The notes beneath the pieces are model-generated. The model was given only the letters and a program-made list of their open reading frames with translations, ran no database searches and was not told the DNA's origin. Of a DNA stretch of 5,174 nucleotides, positions 1 to 4,865 are shown piece by piece. This DNA comes from Eubacterium sp. (lineage in GTDB: Bacteria; Bacillota; Clostridia; Lachnospirales; Lachnospiraceae). Numbering within the stretch: the first letter of the stretch is position 1; each line of letters begins with the position of its first letter. The stretch is taken from NCBI GenBank assembly GCA_003486385.1, contig DNFT01000033.1, positions 1 to 5,174 of the forward strand. Direction: 5' to 3'. A program made the position numbers and the translations under genes.

Positions 1-525
1 CTTGTAGTAAAGAAGGGTAAGGAACTAAGTATTTCCAATCCCGGTACTATCAGGGTAACAAAAGAGGAATTTTATGCTGGTGGCAATAGTGATCCACGAA
101 ATCCGAACATCTTAAAGATGTTTGGTTTTGTAAATGTCGGTGAGCGTGCCGGAAGTGGTGTCGATAAGATTATGACTGCATGGGCAGAACAAAATTGGAA
201 GAAACCGGAATTTGATTTCTCAGAGCGCAATGACAGGGTAACATTAAAGCTTGAAGTTGGACAAGTGGTATATATTCCGGGAGCTGCTGATATAAGGGAT
301 ACGACAGAGATTGATAAAGCAGAGACAATAACAGCTATGTCGAAGGAGGACAAAGTGCTTGCTTATATTCGGCAAAATGGAAGTATTTCAATGCAAAAAG
401 TAATGGAAACCTGTAACTATAGCTCTAGAACCGGAGCAAGAAAGTTAATAGATAAAATGATAAAAGTGGATTTGATAGAAAAAATGGGAGAAGGAAACAA
501 GACGATTTATAAAATTAAAGAATAG
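1..525 (+). CDS. AlbA_2/RecG-like ATP-binding transcriptional regulator, C-terminal part (5' end outside window)
   Basis: The reading frame is open from base 1 to the TAG at 523-525, giving 174 residues of a longer protein. ATG codons at 118 and elsewhere are internal, because the family signature begins before them. Visible in order (fragment numbering): Ser-Asn-Pro-Gly at 12-15, Gly-Gly-Asn-Ser at 27-30, Arg-Asn-Pro at 33-35, Gly-Glu-Arg-Ala-Gly-Ser-Gly at 47-53. This series is typical of the GHKL-like ATPase domain (HATPase_c_4, PF13749) of COG2865 proteins, which usually carry an AlbA_2 domain at the N-terminus. Residues about 113-174 look like a winged helix (Ser-Met-Gln-Lys-Val, then a helix with Ser-Ser-Arg-Thr-Gly-Ala-Arg). 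These proteins are often annotated as 'RecG-like helicase' but lack helicase motors. They are frequent in mobile and defence islands, and the likely pglZ stub just downstream fits that. The role is probably DNA binding or regulation; the target is unknown. Codon use is richer in A/T than in the nucleotidase genes of this window. Confidence 0.85.
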   Translation, partial: LVVKKGKELSISNPGTIRVTKEEFYAGGNSDPRNPNILKMFGFVNVGERAGSGVDKIMTAWAEQNWKKPEFDFSERNDRVTLKLEVGQVVYIPGAADIRDTTEIDKAETITAMSKEDKVLAYIRQNGSISMQKVMETCNYSSRTGARKLIDKMIKVDLIEKMGEGNKTIYKIKE

Positions 526-531
526 GTTACT

Positions 532-630
532 GGTCACTTGAAATGAAAGAGTGACCGATAGATGGTCACTTTTAAAATAAAATGACCACTAAGTGACCAG
601 TAGATGGTCACTGGCGTTCATTGAGTGACC
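532..630. repeat. Cluster of seven GGTCACT/AGTGACC heptamers in alternating orientation
   Basis: Copies: GGTCACT at 532-538, 564-570 and 606-612; AGTGACC at 550-556, 592-598 and 624-630; a one-mismatch copy AATGACC at 581-587. Two palindromic units, AGTGACC-N7-GGTCACT (550-570 and 592-612), lie exactly 42 bases apart, and both have TAGAT before the right arm. Both outer gaps are GGTCACT-N11-AGTGACC. The cluster starts 6 bases after the stop of the ATP-binding regulator and precedes the next ribosome binding site. It is best read as a multi-site operator, or a decayed repeat tract. Each palindrome could also fold as a 7-bp hairpin in RNA, but no T run follows, so a terminator is unlikely. Confidence 0.85.
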
Positions 631-652
631 ACCATTATCAATATCAAATGTA

Positions 653-677
653 ATTTGTGCAGACTAACTGCACAAAT
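653..677. promoter_or_regulatory. Perfect 10-bp inverted repeat with 5-base loop, candidate operator
   Basis: ATTTGTGCAG (653-662) and CTGCACAAAT (668-677) are perfect reverse complements around ACTAA. The site lies 8 bases before the AAGGTG ribosome binding site (685-690) of the 22-codon stub. There is no T run on either side, so a terminator is unlikely. A dimeric regulator operator, or an RNA hairpin close to the ribosome binding site, are both possible. The regulator is not identified. Confidence 0.6.
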
Positions 678-694
678 GGATTAGAAGGTGAAAT

Positions 695-763
695 ATGGAT
701 TTACAGAATATACAGGATCAATTAAATACAGAATTTGCCAAGTCAGAGACAAGAATCATTTGA
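695..763 (+). pseudogene. pglZ: 5' stub of a likely BREX phosphatase gene (pglZ-like), 22 codons
   Basis: ATG at 695 follows AAGGTG (685-690) at a normal distance and opens a 22-residue reading beginning MDLQNIQDQLNTEF and ending Glu-Thr-Arg-Ile-Ile before TGA at 761-763. From memory, BREX type 1 PglZ proteins begin with a short helix of the form Ile-x(2-3)-Leu-Asn-x-x-Phe, then Arg-Lys/Arg-Ile-Val/Ile directly followed by Phe-Trp-Tyr-Asp. The stub matches up to that point and then loses the frame and the similarity. PglZ is normally a large alkaline-phosphatase-superfamily protein of over 800 residues, so no catalytic residue is left. AlbA_2-type ATP-binding genes can sit beside pglZ in BREX islands, which fits the upstream gene. 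The alternative is a real small peptide, or a chance match over 22 residues. The reading frame and ribosome binding site are clear; the family name is tentative. Confidence 0.45.
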
Positions 764-855
764 AATTAAGTCTTCCGGATCCGGAAAACATGAATCCATA
801 GGGGAATTTTGAAAAAAATTTTCTCAGAATATCAGCAAGCAGAAAGGCGGCATTA
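764..855. other. Junction stretch without an intact gene, with a 14-bp palindrome
   Basis: This stretch between the pglZ-like stub and the first acetyltransferase has stops in all + strand frames within short distances. It contains the perfect palindrome TTCCGGATCCGGAA (773-786). Short open stretches look like gene debris: frame 3 reads Glu-Ser-Phe-Glu-Ile-Lys-Ser-Ser-Gly-Ser-Gly from 753, and another frame ends Phe-Ser-Glu-Tyr-Gln-Gln-Ala-Glu-Arg-Arg-His with a stop at 854-856. I see no convincing promoter. It may be the boundary between island DNA and older chromosome. Together with the repeats and the stub it fills the 330 bases between the two intact genes. Confidence 0.4.
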
Positions 856-1599
856 ATGTTATACGAACTTAAAGACACATCGAAAGTAAAAAAAATGTTT
901 GACGGATGGAATGAGACATTGATTTTTTCATGTCTCCAAAATGTGATGGGAAAGATTTATGTCACGAATCCCGAACAGCCGAAATCCGCATTGGCATTCG
1001 TGGGCTGCTTCGGATTCTATGCGGGAGTACCTGACCGCGAGCTGGTTTTGAATAAGCCCGAAGGCTTTGTGATTATGACACCACAGAATAATGAGTGGGC
1101 AACGTTGATAGAGGAATGTTATCCTTCGGCTAAAAAAGCCACGCGATATGCAATAAAAAAAGGAACCGTATTTGACAGGAGAATGTTAAAAAATGAAATA
1201 CTGAAGCTGCCTGCCGGCTATGAACTGAGAAAAATAGATGCGGATATTTACGAGCAATGTCTGGAAAGCCCTGCTACAGAGGATTTTGTGTCGGCTTTCG
1301 GGAGCAGGGAAAAATACCTGCGGTTAGGCAGAGGAATGGTTATCCTAAAAGACGGAAAAATCGTGTCCGGTGCGTCATCATATACGCGCTACAACGAGGG
1401 CATAGAAATTGAGGTTGATACCATCGAAGCCGAAAGAAGAAAGCACCTTGCGACCATAGCCTGCTCGGCACTGATATTAAATTGTCTGGACGAGGGACTT
1501 TACCCTAGCTGGGATGCGCAAAACATAAATTCCGTCCAGCTTGCCAAAAAGCTGGGTTATGAATTTGACCATGAATATATCGTATATGAGGTTATGTGA
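856..1599 (+). CDS. GNAT family N-acetyltransferase, PF12746 type
   Basis: A 247-residue protein, soluble, with no signal peptide or membrane segment. The C-terminal half is a GNAT fold: Ile-Glu-Ile-Glu-Val-Asp-Thr (184-189), then the acetyl-CoA pyrophosphate loop Glu-Arg-Arg-Lys-His-Leu-Ala-Thr (193-200), a helix (201-213), and Pro-Ser-Trp-Asp-Ala-Gln-Asn-Ile-Asn-Ser (217-226) followed by Leu-Ala-Lys-Lys-Leu-Gly-Tyr (229-235). The Trp-Asp...Asn-Ser...Ala-x-x-Leu-Gly-Tyr ending is characteristic of the GNAT_acetyltran family (PF12746), whose N-terminal half (here about 1-120) is divergent. Such proteins transfer an acetyl group from acetyl-CoA to an amine; the substrate is unknown. The start at 856 has AAAGGCGG (843-850) as ribosome binding site and overlaps a stop in another frame (TAATG, 854-858), so it may once have been coupled to an upstream gene. 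Another acetyltransferase follows 48 bases downstream, probably on the same transcript. Confidence 0.9.
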   Translation: MLYELKDTSKVKKMFDGWNETLIFSCLQNVMGKIYVTNPEQPKSALAFVGCFGFYAGVPDRELVLNKPEGFVIMTPQNNEWATLIEECYPSAKKATRYAIKKGTVFDRRMLKNEILKLPAGYELRKIDADIYEQCLESPATEDFVSAFGSREKYLRLGRGMVILKDGKIVSGASSYTRYNEGIEIEVDTIEAERRKHLATIACSALILNCLDEGLYPSWDAQNINSVQLAKKLGYEFDHEYIVYEVM

Positions 1600-1647
1600 G
1601 CAGGCCGCGAAGCGGATTGCGAATATCATTGACAAAGGAGCACTATC

Positions 1648-2136
1648 ATGGAAATAAGATATGCAACAATAAAAGACCTTGATGCCGTCTCGGCGGTGGA
1701 AGCCGAATGCTTCCCTGCTGCCGAAGCCGCAGCAAAAGAATCGTTTGAGGAAAGAATAAAATATTATGGCAATCATTTCTGGCTTATGTTTGATGAGGAT
1801 AAGCTGATTGCGTTCGTCGACGGATTTGTCACGGATGAGCCCGATTTGACGGATGAGATGTACGAAAAGGCATACATGCACAATGAAAACGGGGCATGGC
1901 AAATGATATTCGGTGTAAATACTCTACCTGAGTACCGCAGGCACGGGTACGCGGGTGAATTAATCCGATATGCCATCAATGATGCGAAAACTCAGGGAAG
2001 AGCGGGACTTGTATTGACCTGCAAGCAGAAGCTCATTCCGTACTATGCCAGATTCGGTTTTGTGGATGAGGGCGTGTCCGACAAGTCCACCCACGGAAAT
2101 GCCGTGTGGCACCAGATGAGGCTTGCTTTCCGATAA
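1648..2136 (+). CDS. GNAT family N-acetyltransferase, AANAT-like
   Basis: A 162-residue single-domain GNAT, the usual length. It begins with the typical strand Met-Glu-Ile-Arg-Tyr-Ala-Thr-Ile-Lys-Asp-Leu-Asp-Ala-Val. The core strand and acetyl-CoA loop are Val90 followed by Leu-Pro-Glu-Tyr-Arg-Arg-His-Gly-Tyr-Ala (93-102), matching Arg-x-x-Gly-x-Ala. Strand Gly-Leu-Val-Leu-Thr-Cys (120-125) and Pro-Tyr-Tyr-Ala-Arg-Phe-Gly-Phe (131-138) follow. The Cys-Lys-x-x-Leu-x-x-Tyr-Tyr-x-x-x-Gly-Phe pattern and the ending Ser-Thr-His-Gly...Trp-His-Gln-Met resemble bacterial homologues of arylalkylamine N-acetyltransferase, with a tyrosine at 132/133 as possible general acid. The substrate may be an amine, but this is inference. 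Ribosome binding site AAAGGAG (1634-1640) is well placed for ATG 1648. The protein is not a duplicate of the preceding one: it differs in length and motif sequence. The gene ends at TAA 2134-2136; no clear terminator follows. Confidence 0.9.
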   Translation: MEIRYATIKDLDAVSAVEAECFPAAEAAAKESFEERIKYYGNHFWLMFDEDKLIAFVDGFVTDEPDLTDEMYEKAYMHNENGAWQMIFGVNTLPEYRRHGYAGELIRYAINDAKTQGRAGLVLTCKQKLIPYYARFGFVDEGVSDKSTHGNAVWHQMRLAFR

Positions 2137-2228
2137 ATCTTTTGTGGTTGTCTCAAAATTTGCGATGCTTCTGTTTTTTATATGGAATATTCCAAACGGA
2201 CGGAACGAGAAGTTATTGATTGGATTAG

Positions 2229-2257
2229 TTGAATTTGTTCCCAAAATATTGTACAAT
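2229..2257 (+). promoter_or_regulatory. Sigma-70/SigA-type promoter for the surE operon
   Basis: TTGAAT (2229-2234), a 17-base spacer, and TACAAT (2252-2257) match the consensus TTGACA and TATAAT at 4 and 5 of 6 positions. Transcription would start near 2264, leaving a leader of roughly 145 bases before the surE ATG. That leader contains three hairpins. The promoter lies about 90 bases after the second acetyltransferase, so the nucleotidase genes are probably a separate unit. Confidence 0.65.
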
Positions 2258-2291
2258 TAACGGCAACATGTAAAAAATAGAAATCAGGATA

Positions 2292-2337
2292 GTGCGAAAT
2301 CGTAATACATTGTTTAAAATGTATTACGATTTCACAC
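2292..2337. repeat. Long near-perfect inverted repeat (16-bp perfect core) in the surE leader
   Basis: GAAATCGTAATACATT (2296-2311) pairs perfectly with AATGTATTACGATTTC (2318-2333) around GTTTAA. After one C/A mismatch, GTG (2292-2294) pairs with CAC (2335-2337). As RNA this is a strong hairpin; as DNA it could be an operator, a recombinase site or a tiny inverted-repeat element. CAGGA stands on both sides (2285-2289 and 2337-2341), which may be chance or a target-site duplication. No T run follows directly. Confidence 0.8.
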
Positions 2338-2339
2338 AG

Positions 2340-2363
2340 GAAAAACGCAAAAAAGCGTTTTTC
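2340..2363 (+). terminator. Terminator-like hairpin with T run inside the surE leader
   Basis: GAAAAACGC (2340-2348) pairs with GCGTTTTTC (2355-2363) around AAAAAA. The stem is 9 bp with only a short GC core, and its 3' arm supplies five T. It could work as a weak intrinsic terminator in either direction. Because it lies after the predicted promoter and before surE, it may be an attenuator. It could instead end a transcript from the acetyltransferase genes. Confidence 0.5.
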
Positions 2364-2375
2364 AATACTATTTTG

Positions 2376-2402
2376 GTCACTGCAAAAGCAGTGACGTGGA
2401 GG
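2376..2402 (+). promoter_or_regulatory. Hairpin abutting the surE ribosome binding site
   Basis: GTCACTGC (2376-2383) pairs perfectly with GCAGTGAC (2388-2395) around AAAA. The Shine-Dalgarno GGAGG (2398-2402) begins two bases after the stem, and the ATG is at 2409. The stem leaves the site itself free but is close enough to influence ribosome loading or act as a protein site. The ribosome binding site also decides the surE start. Confidence 0.55.
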
Positions 2403-2408
2403 ATTAAT

Positions 2409-3125
2409 ATGAGAATTTTAGTTGTAAATGATGACGGAATCACGTCCGAAGGAATAAAGAGGCTCGCACAGCTCGCCGCCAGGTTCGGTGAGGTGTGGGT
2501 TGTCGCACCCGATGACCAGTGCAGTGCCATGTCACAGAAAATCACCGTGCGCGGCGATATGAAGGTTAAGCGCATCGATTTTCCCGTACCGGCGGTGCAG
2601 GCTTACAGCGTGGGCGGGACACCTGCGGACTGTGTAAAGGCTGCGCTTTATCACCTTATGCCTGAAAGACCCGACATTGTATTTTCAGGAATCAATTACG
2701 GCTACAACTGCGGCTATGACATACTTTACTCGGGAACGGTCGGAGCGGCAATGGAGGCTCTCTCTGCCGGAATTCCTGCCATCGCCTTCTCAAAGGAAAT
2801 GAATGATATATACAATGTCGTTGACGAGTACATACTTCCGATAACAAAGGAGCTTTTAGACAATATGCCTGCGACGAGCGAGATATGGAACGTCAATTTT
2901 CCTGGCTGTACGCTTGACGAGGTTAAGGGAATTATCTGGGATGCGAAGCCTGCTCAGATGGAGTACTATTCCGACCACTATATAAGAGAGGATTACAAGG
3001 ACGGCTCATTTTCACTTACTGCTGCCGGGCTTCCCGTGACGGATGCCCCAGAGAATACCGACATCCGCTATGTGCTCGACAGATATATCTCGATTGGAAA
3101 GATAAAGAGCCATATCATAAAGTAA
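2409..3125 (+). CDS. surE: 5'/3'-nucleotidase SurE
   Basis: A 238-residue cytoplasmic, metal-dependent nucleoside monophosphate phosphatase (EC 3.1.3.5/3.1.3.6). The family start is unmistakable: MRILVVNDDGI, with metal ligands Asp8 and Asp9. Next come Val-Ala-Pro-Asp (32-35) with Ser39, the Gly-Gly-Thr-Pro-Ala-Asp-Cys-Val segment (69-76), Pro-Asp-Ile-Val-Phe-Ser-Gly-Ile-Asn (88-96) with metal ligand Asn96, Tyr-Ser-Gly-Thr-Val-Gly-Ala-Ala-Met-Glu-Ala (107-117), and Asn-Val-Asn-Phe-Pro (161-165). The usual C-terminal Thr-Asp...Ile-Ser-Ile is at 217-229, with a divergent tail. Length is slightly below the usual 250 or so. GGAGG at 2398-2402 supports ATG 2409. The frame is open back to a GTG at 2292, but that would run through three hairpins and add 39 residues absent from the family. 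It is followed after 24 bases by a second nucleotidase gene. Confidence 0.95.
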   Translation: MRILVVNDDGITSEGIKRLAQLAARFGEVWVVAPDDQCSAMSQKITVRGDMKVKRIDFPVPAVQAYSVGGTPADCVKAALYHLMPERPDIVFSGINYGYNCGYDILYSGTVGAAMEALSAGIPAIAFSKEMNDIYNVVDEYILPITKELLDNMPATSEIWNVNFPGCTLDEVKGIIWDAKPAQMEYYSDHYIREDYKDGSFSLTAAGLPVTDAPENTDIRYVLDRYISIGKIKSHIIK

Positions 3126-3149
3126 TGCAATACAGAAACGAGGTTAATA

Positions 3150-4718
3150 ATGGATAACAAAAAGCTTAAAATATACTTTACATCTGACACACATGGTTAT
3201 TTTTACCCGACAACCTACGGCGATGTGATTCCGAAGAATGTCGGCCTGTTCTCATGTATTCCCAACTGGAAAAAGGACGAGAACACGCTCGTAATCGACG
3301 GAGGAGATGTGCTTCAGGGCAATGCCTTTTCATATTTTACGAATCATGTGCCGAAGAGCTCTAAGATACTCGCAGACATCATGAACGACTGCGGATATGA
3401 CTATTACACACTGGGAAATCACGACTTCAACTACGGTCTTGAGTATCAGAAGGAGTACCGCGACAATCACAAGGGATACTGTGTATGCCAGAACGTGCTT
3501 GATGACGCAGGAAACCATCTGTATCCTTACGAGATTAAGGTTATGCCTAACGGGCTCCGCGTCGGTATTGTCGGTATTGTGACCGATTATGTGAACGTGT
3601 GGGAGAAGAAGGAGAATCTTGTGGGTGTACAGGTTGTTGACCCGTTCATCGAAGCACAAAAGGCACTCTCAGAGCTTAAGGGAAAGACTGACATTAATAT
3701 ATGCATATATCACGGCGGTTTTGAGGCTGACCTTGACACAGGCAGAAGACTTACCGAGTCTACCGAGAATGTGGGGTATAAGATATGTGAGGAGCTTGAA
3801 TTTGACATACTGCTCACAGGTCATCAGCACATGTCGGTCGACGGACGATTTATAACCTCCAGGACCGGTCATAAAACTTATGTTGTACAGCCGCTTGACG
3901 CCGCCAAGGAGTTCCATCTTATAGAGATAGATGTAGTTGACAATAACAATATTATGGTAACTTCTGAGAAAATCAAGGCAGATTATAAGCTTGCAAAAAC
4001 AGCAGTAACCGTTACTGTCTCAAAAGACGAAAATAATACCGACAGCATAGAAAAGGGTGAACCTCTCTATGAGAAATATATGTTCTACGAGAACAAGGTT
4101 CAGGACTGGTTAAACCAGCCTATCGGAACTCTCAGCCGTGCACTCCTTCCGGCAGATAAGCTTGACATGGCTTATAACGGGACTCCGATAGCGGATTTCA
4201 TCAACAGAGTCCAGCTCTATTTCTCAGGAGCACAGGTGTCCGCTGTGGGGCTTGCCAACGACATAGCGGGCTTTAAGGAGAAGGTAAGCACAAGAGATAT
4301 TATCGCAACATATCCTTTCCCGAACACACTGGTTGTATTTAATATATCAGGTAAGAACCTTAAGCTTGCCATGGAACGAAGTGCTGAATACTTTGCCTAC
4401 GATTCTGAAGGAAAGCTCACAATATCAGACAGTTTTTTAAGTCCTAAGGTTGAACACTACAACTACGATTATTTTGCGGGTGTTGATTATAAAATCGACC
4501 CATCAAAGCCAATCGGCAGCAGAATAGTGAAGCTTGAATATCAGGGCAAGCCCGTGACGGATGAACAGATGCTCACACTATGTCTTAACAACTACCGCGC
4601 AAGCGGGGCAGGCGAGTACCCGATGTACAGGGAATGTACCATCGCAAAGGAAATCAACATTGAGATGGTTGAACTTCTCATGGAATATTTCAAAATGAAC
4701 CAGGTTATTGAGGTGTAA
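3150..4718 (+). CDS. UshA/YfkN-like metallophosphatase 5'-nucleotidase (COG0737), cytoplasmic form
   Basis: A 522-residue two-domain enzyme. The N-terminal calcineurin-like metallophosphatase domain carries all expected metal-binding motifs: Asp13-x-His15, Gly-Gly-Asp53, Gly-Asn90-His91-Asp92, Tyr-His188-Gly-Gly, and Gly-His225-Gln-His227. The C-terminal 5'-nucleotidase domain (PF02872, about 320-495) shows Ala-Asp-Phe-Ile-Asn (348-352), Tyr-Pro-Phe-Pro-Asn-Thr-Leu (388-394), and the substrate pocket segment Asn-Asn-Tyr-Arg-Ala-Ser-Gly-Ala-Gly-Glu-Tyr-Pro (480-491). The likely reaction is removal of phosphate from nucleoside 5'-monophosphates; some relatives act on UDP-sugars or 2',3'-cyclic nucleotides. 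UshA and YfkN are exported or wall-bound, but here the protein starts directly at the catalytic domain, with no signal peptide, lipobox or LPXTG. It therefore probably works inside the cell, alongside SurE. Ribosome binding site ACGAGG (3138-3143); probable operon with surE. Confidence 0.93.
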   Translation: MDNKKLKIYFTSDTHGYFYPTTYGDVIPKNVGLFSCIPNWKKDENTLVIDGGDVLQGNAFSYFTNHVPKSSKILADIMNDCGYDYYTLGNHDFNYGLEYQKEYRDNHKGYCVCQNVLDDAGNHLYPYEIKVMPNGLRVGIVGIVTDYVNVWEKKENLVGVQVVDPFIEAQKALSELKGKTDINICIYHGGFEADLDTGRRLTESTENVGYKICEELEFDILLTGHQHMSVDGRFITSRTGHKTYVVQPLDAAKEFHLIEIDVVDNNNIMVTSEKIKADYKLAKTAVTVTVSKDENNTDSIEKGEPLYEKYMFYENKVQDWLNQPIGTLSRALLPADKLDMAYNGTPIADFINRVQLYFSGAQVSAVGLANDIAGFKEKVSTRDIIATYPFPNTLVVFNISGKNLKLAMERSAEYFAYDSEGKLTISDSFLSPKVEHYNYDYFAGVDYKIDPSKPIGSRIVKLEYQGKPVTDEQMLTLCLNNYRASGAGEYPMYRECTIAKEINIEMVELLMEYFKMNQVIEV

Positions 4719-4730
4719 ACAATAACCAGG
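4700..4730 (+). repeat. Inverted repeat across the nucleotidase stop codon
   Basis: GGTTATTG (4703-4710) pairs with CAATAACC (4720-4727) around nine bases that contain the TAA stop (4716-4718). After one mismatch, two more pairs extend it to 4700-4730. A T run does not follow directly (next is CAGGAAGATTT), so it is at best a weak terminator or a 3' end stabiliser. Confidence 0.45.
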
Positions 4731-4831
4731 CAGGAAGATTTAATATTAAATAGGAAGATATTTTTCAGAAAAAGGCTGCAGAGCATAAAATACATTTAAG
4801 AAAAAAACTGTAAAAAACTTCAAAATAAGTA

Positions 4832-4860
4832 TTGACAAAATGCAGGTAAAATATTATCAT
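4832..4860 (+). promoter_or_regulatory. Strong promoter for rplU with upstream A-tracts
   Basis: TTGACA (4832-4837, perfect), a 17-base spacer, and TATCAT (4855-4860, 5 of 6). A-tracts at 4801-4807, 4812-4817 and 4822-4825 repeat at roughly helical distance just upstream, as in UP elements of ribosomal promoters. Transcription should start near 4866-4868, exactly where the structured leader begins. Confidence 0.8.
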
Positions 4861-4865
4861 AATCA

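Noticed and set aside
118..120. ATG at 118 as start of the first gene
   Set aside because: The frame is open to base 1 and the family signature Ser-Asn-Pro-Gly and Gly-Gly-Asn-Ser lies before it; there is no ribosome binding site.
72..353. Minus-strand reading of 93 codons
   Set aside because: It lies opposite the conserved ATPase domain and shows no family features or ribosome binding site worth noting.
532..630. CRISPR array
   Set aside because: Repeats are only 7 bases, alternate in orientation and have gaps of 4 to 11 bases; no spacers of normal length.
731..763. TTGCCA at 735-740 as -35 box for the first acetyltransferase
   Set aside because: No -10 hexamer at 16 to 18 bases.
1605..1615. 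Small CCGC-GAA-GCGG hairpin between the acetyltransferase genes
   Set aside because: Only 4 bp and not followed by T; too short to call.
1477..1902. Minus-strand reading of 141 codons across both acetyltransferases
   Set aside because: It covers the conserved GNAT motifs of one gene and the start of the next; low-complexity, cysteine- and phenylalanine-rich shadow.
2183..2194. Palindrome TGGAATATTCCA as terminator of the acetyltransferase genes
   Set aside because: No loop and no following T run; the T run lies before it. Could be a minor binding site, but nothing supports that.
2292..2408. Extension of surE to a GTG at 2292 (39 extra residues)
   Set aside because: SurE proteins begin at Met-Arg-Ile-Leu-Val, GGAGG sits just before ATG 2409, and the extension would translate three hairpins.
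3330..3917. Several short readings on both strands inside the nucleotidase gene
   Set aside because: They sit opposite or out of frame with the metal-binding motifs and lack plausible starts.
4738..4751. Palindrome ATTTAATATTAAAT as terminator
   Set aside because: Only A/T pairs and no loop, so it would not form a stable hairpin.
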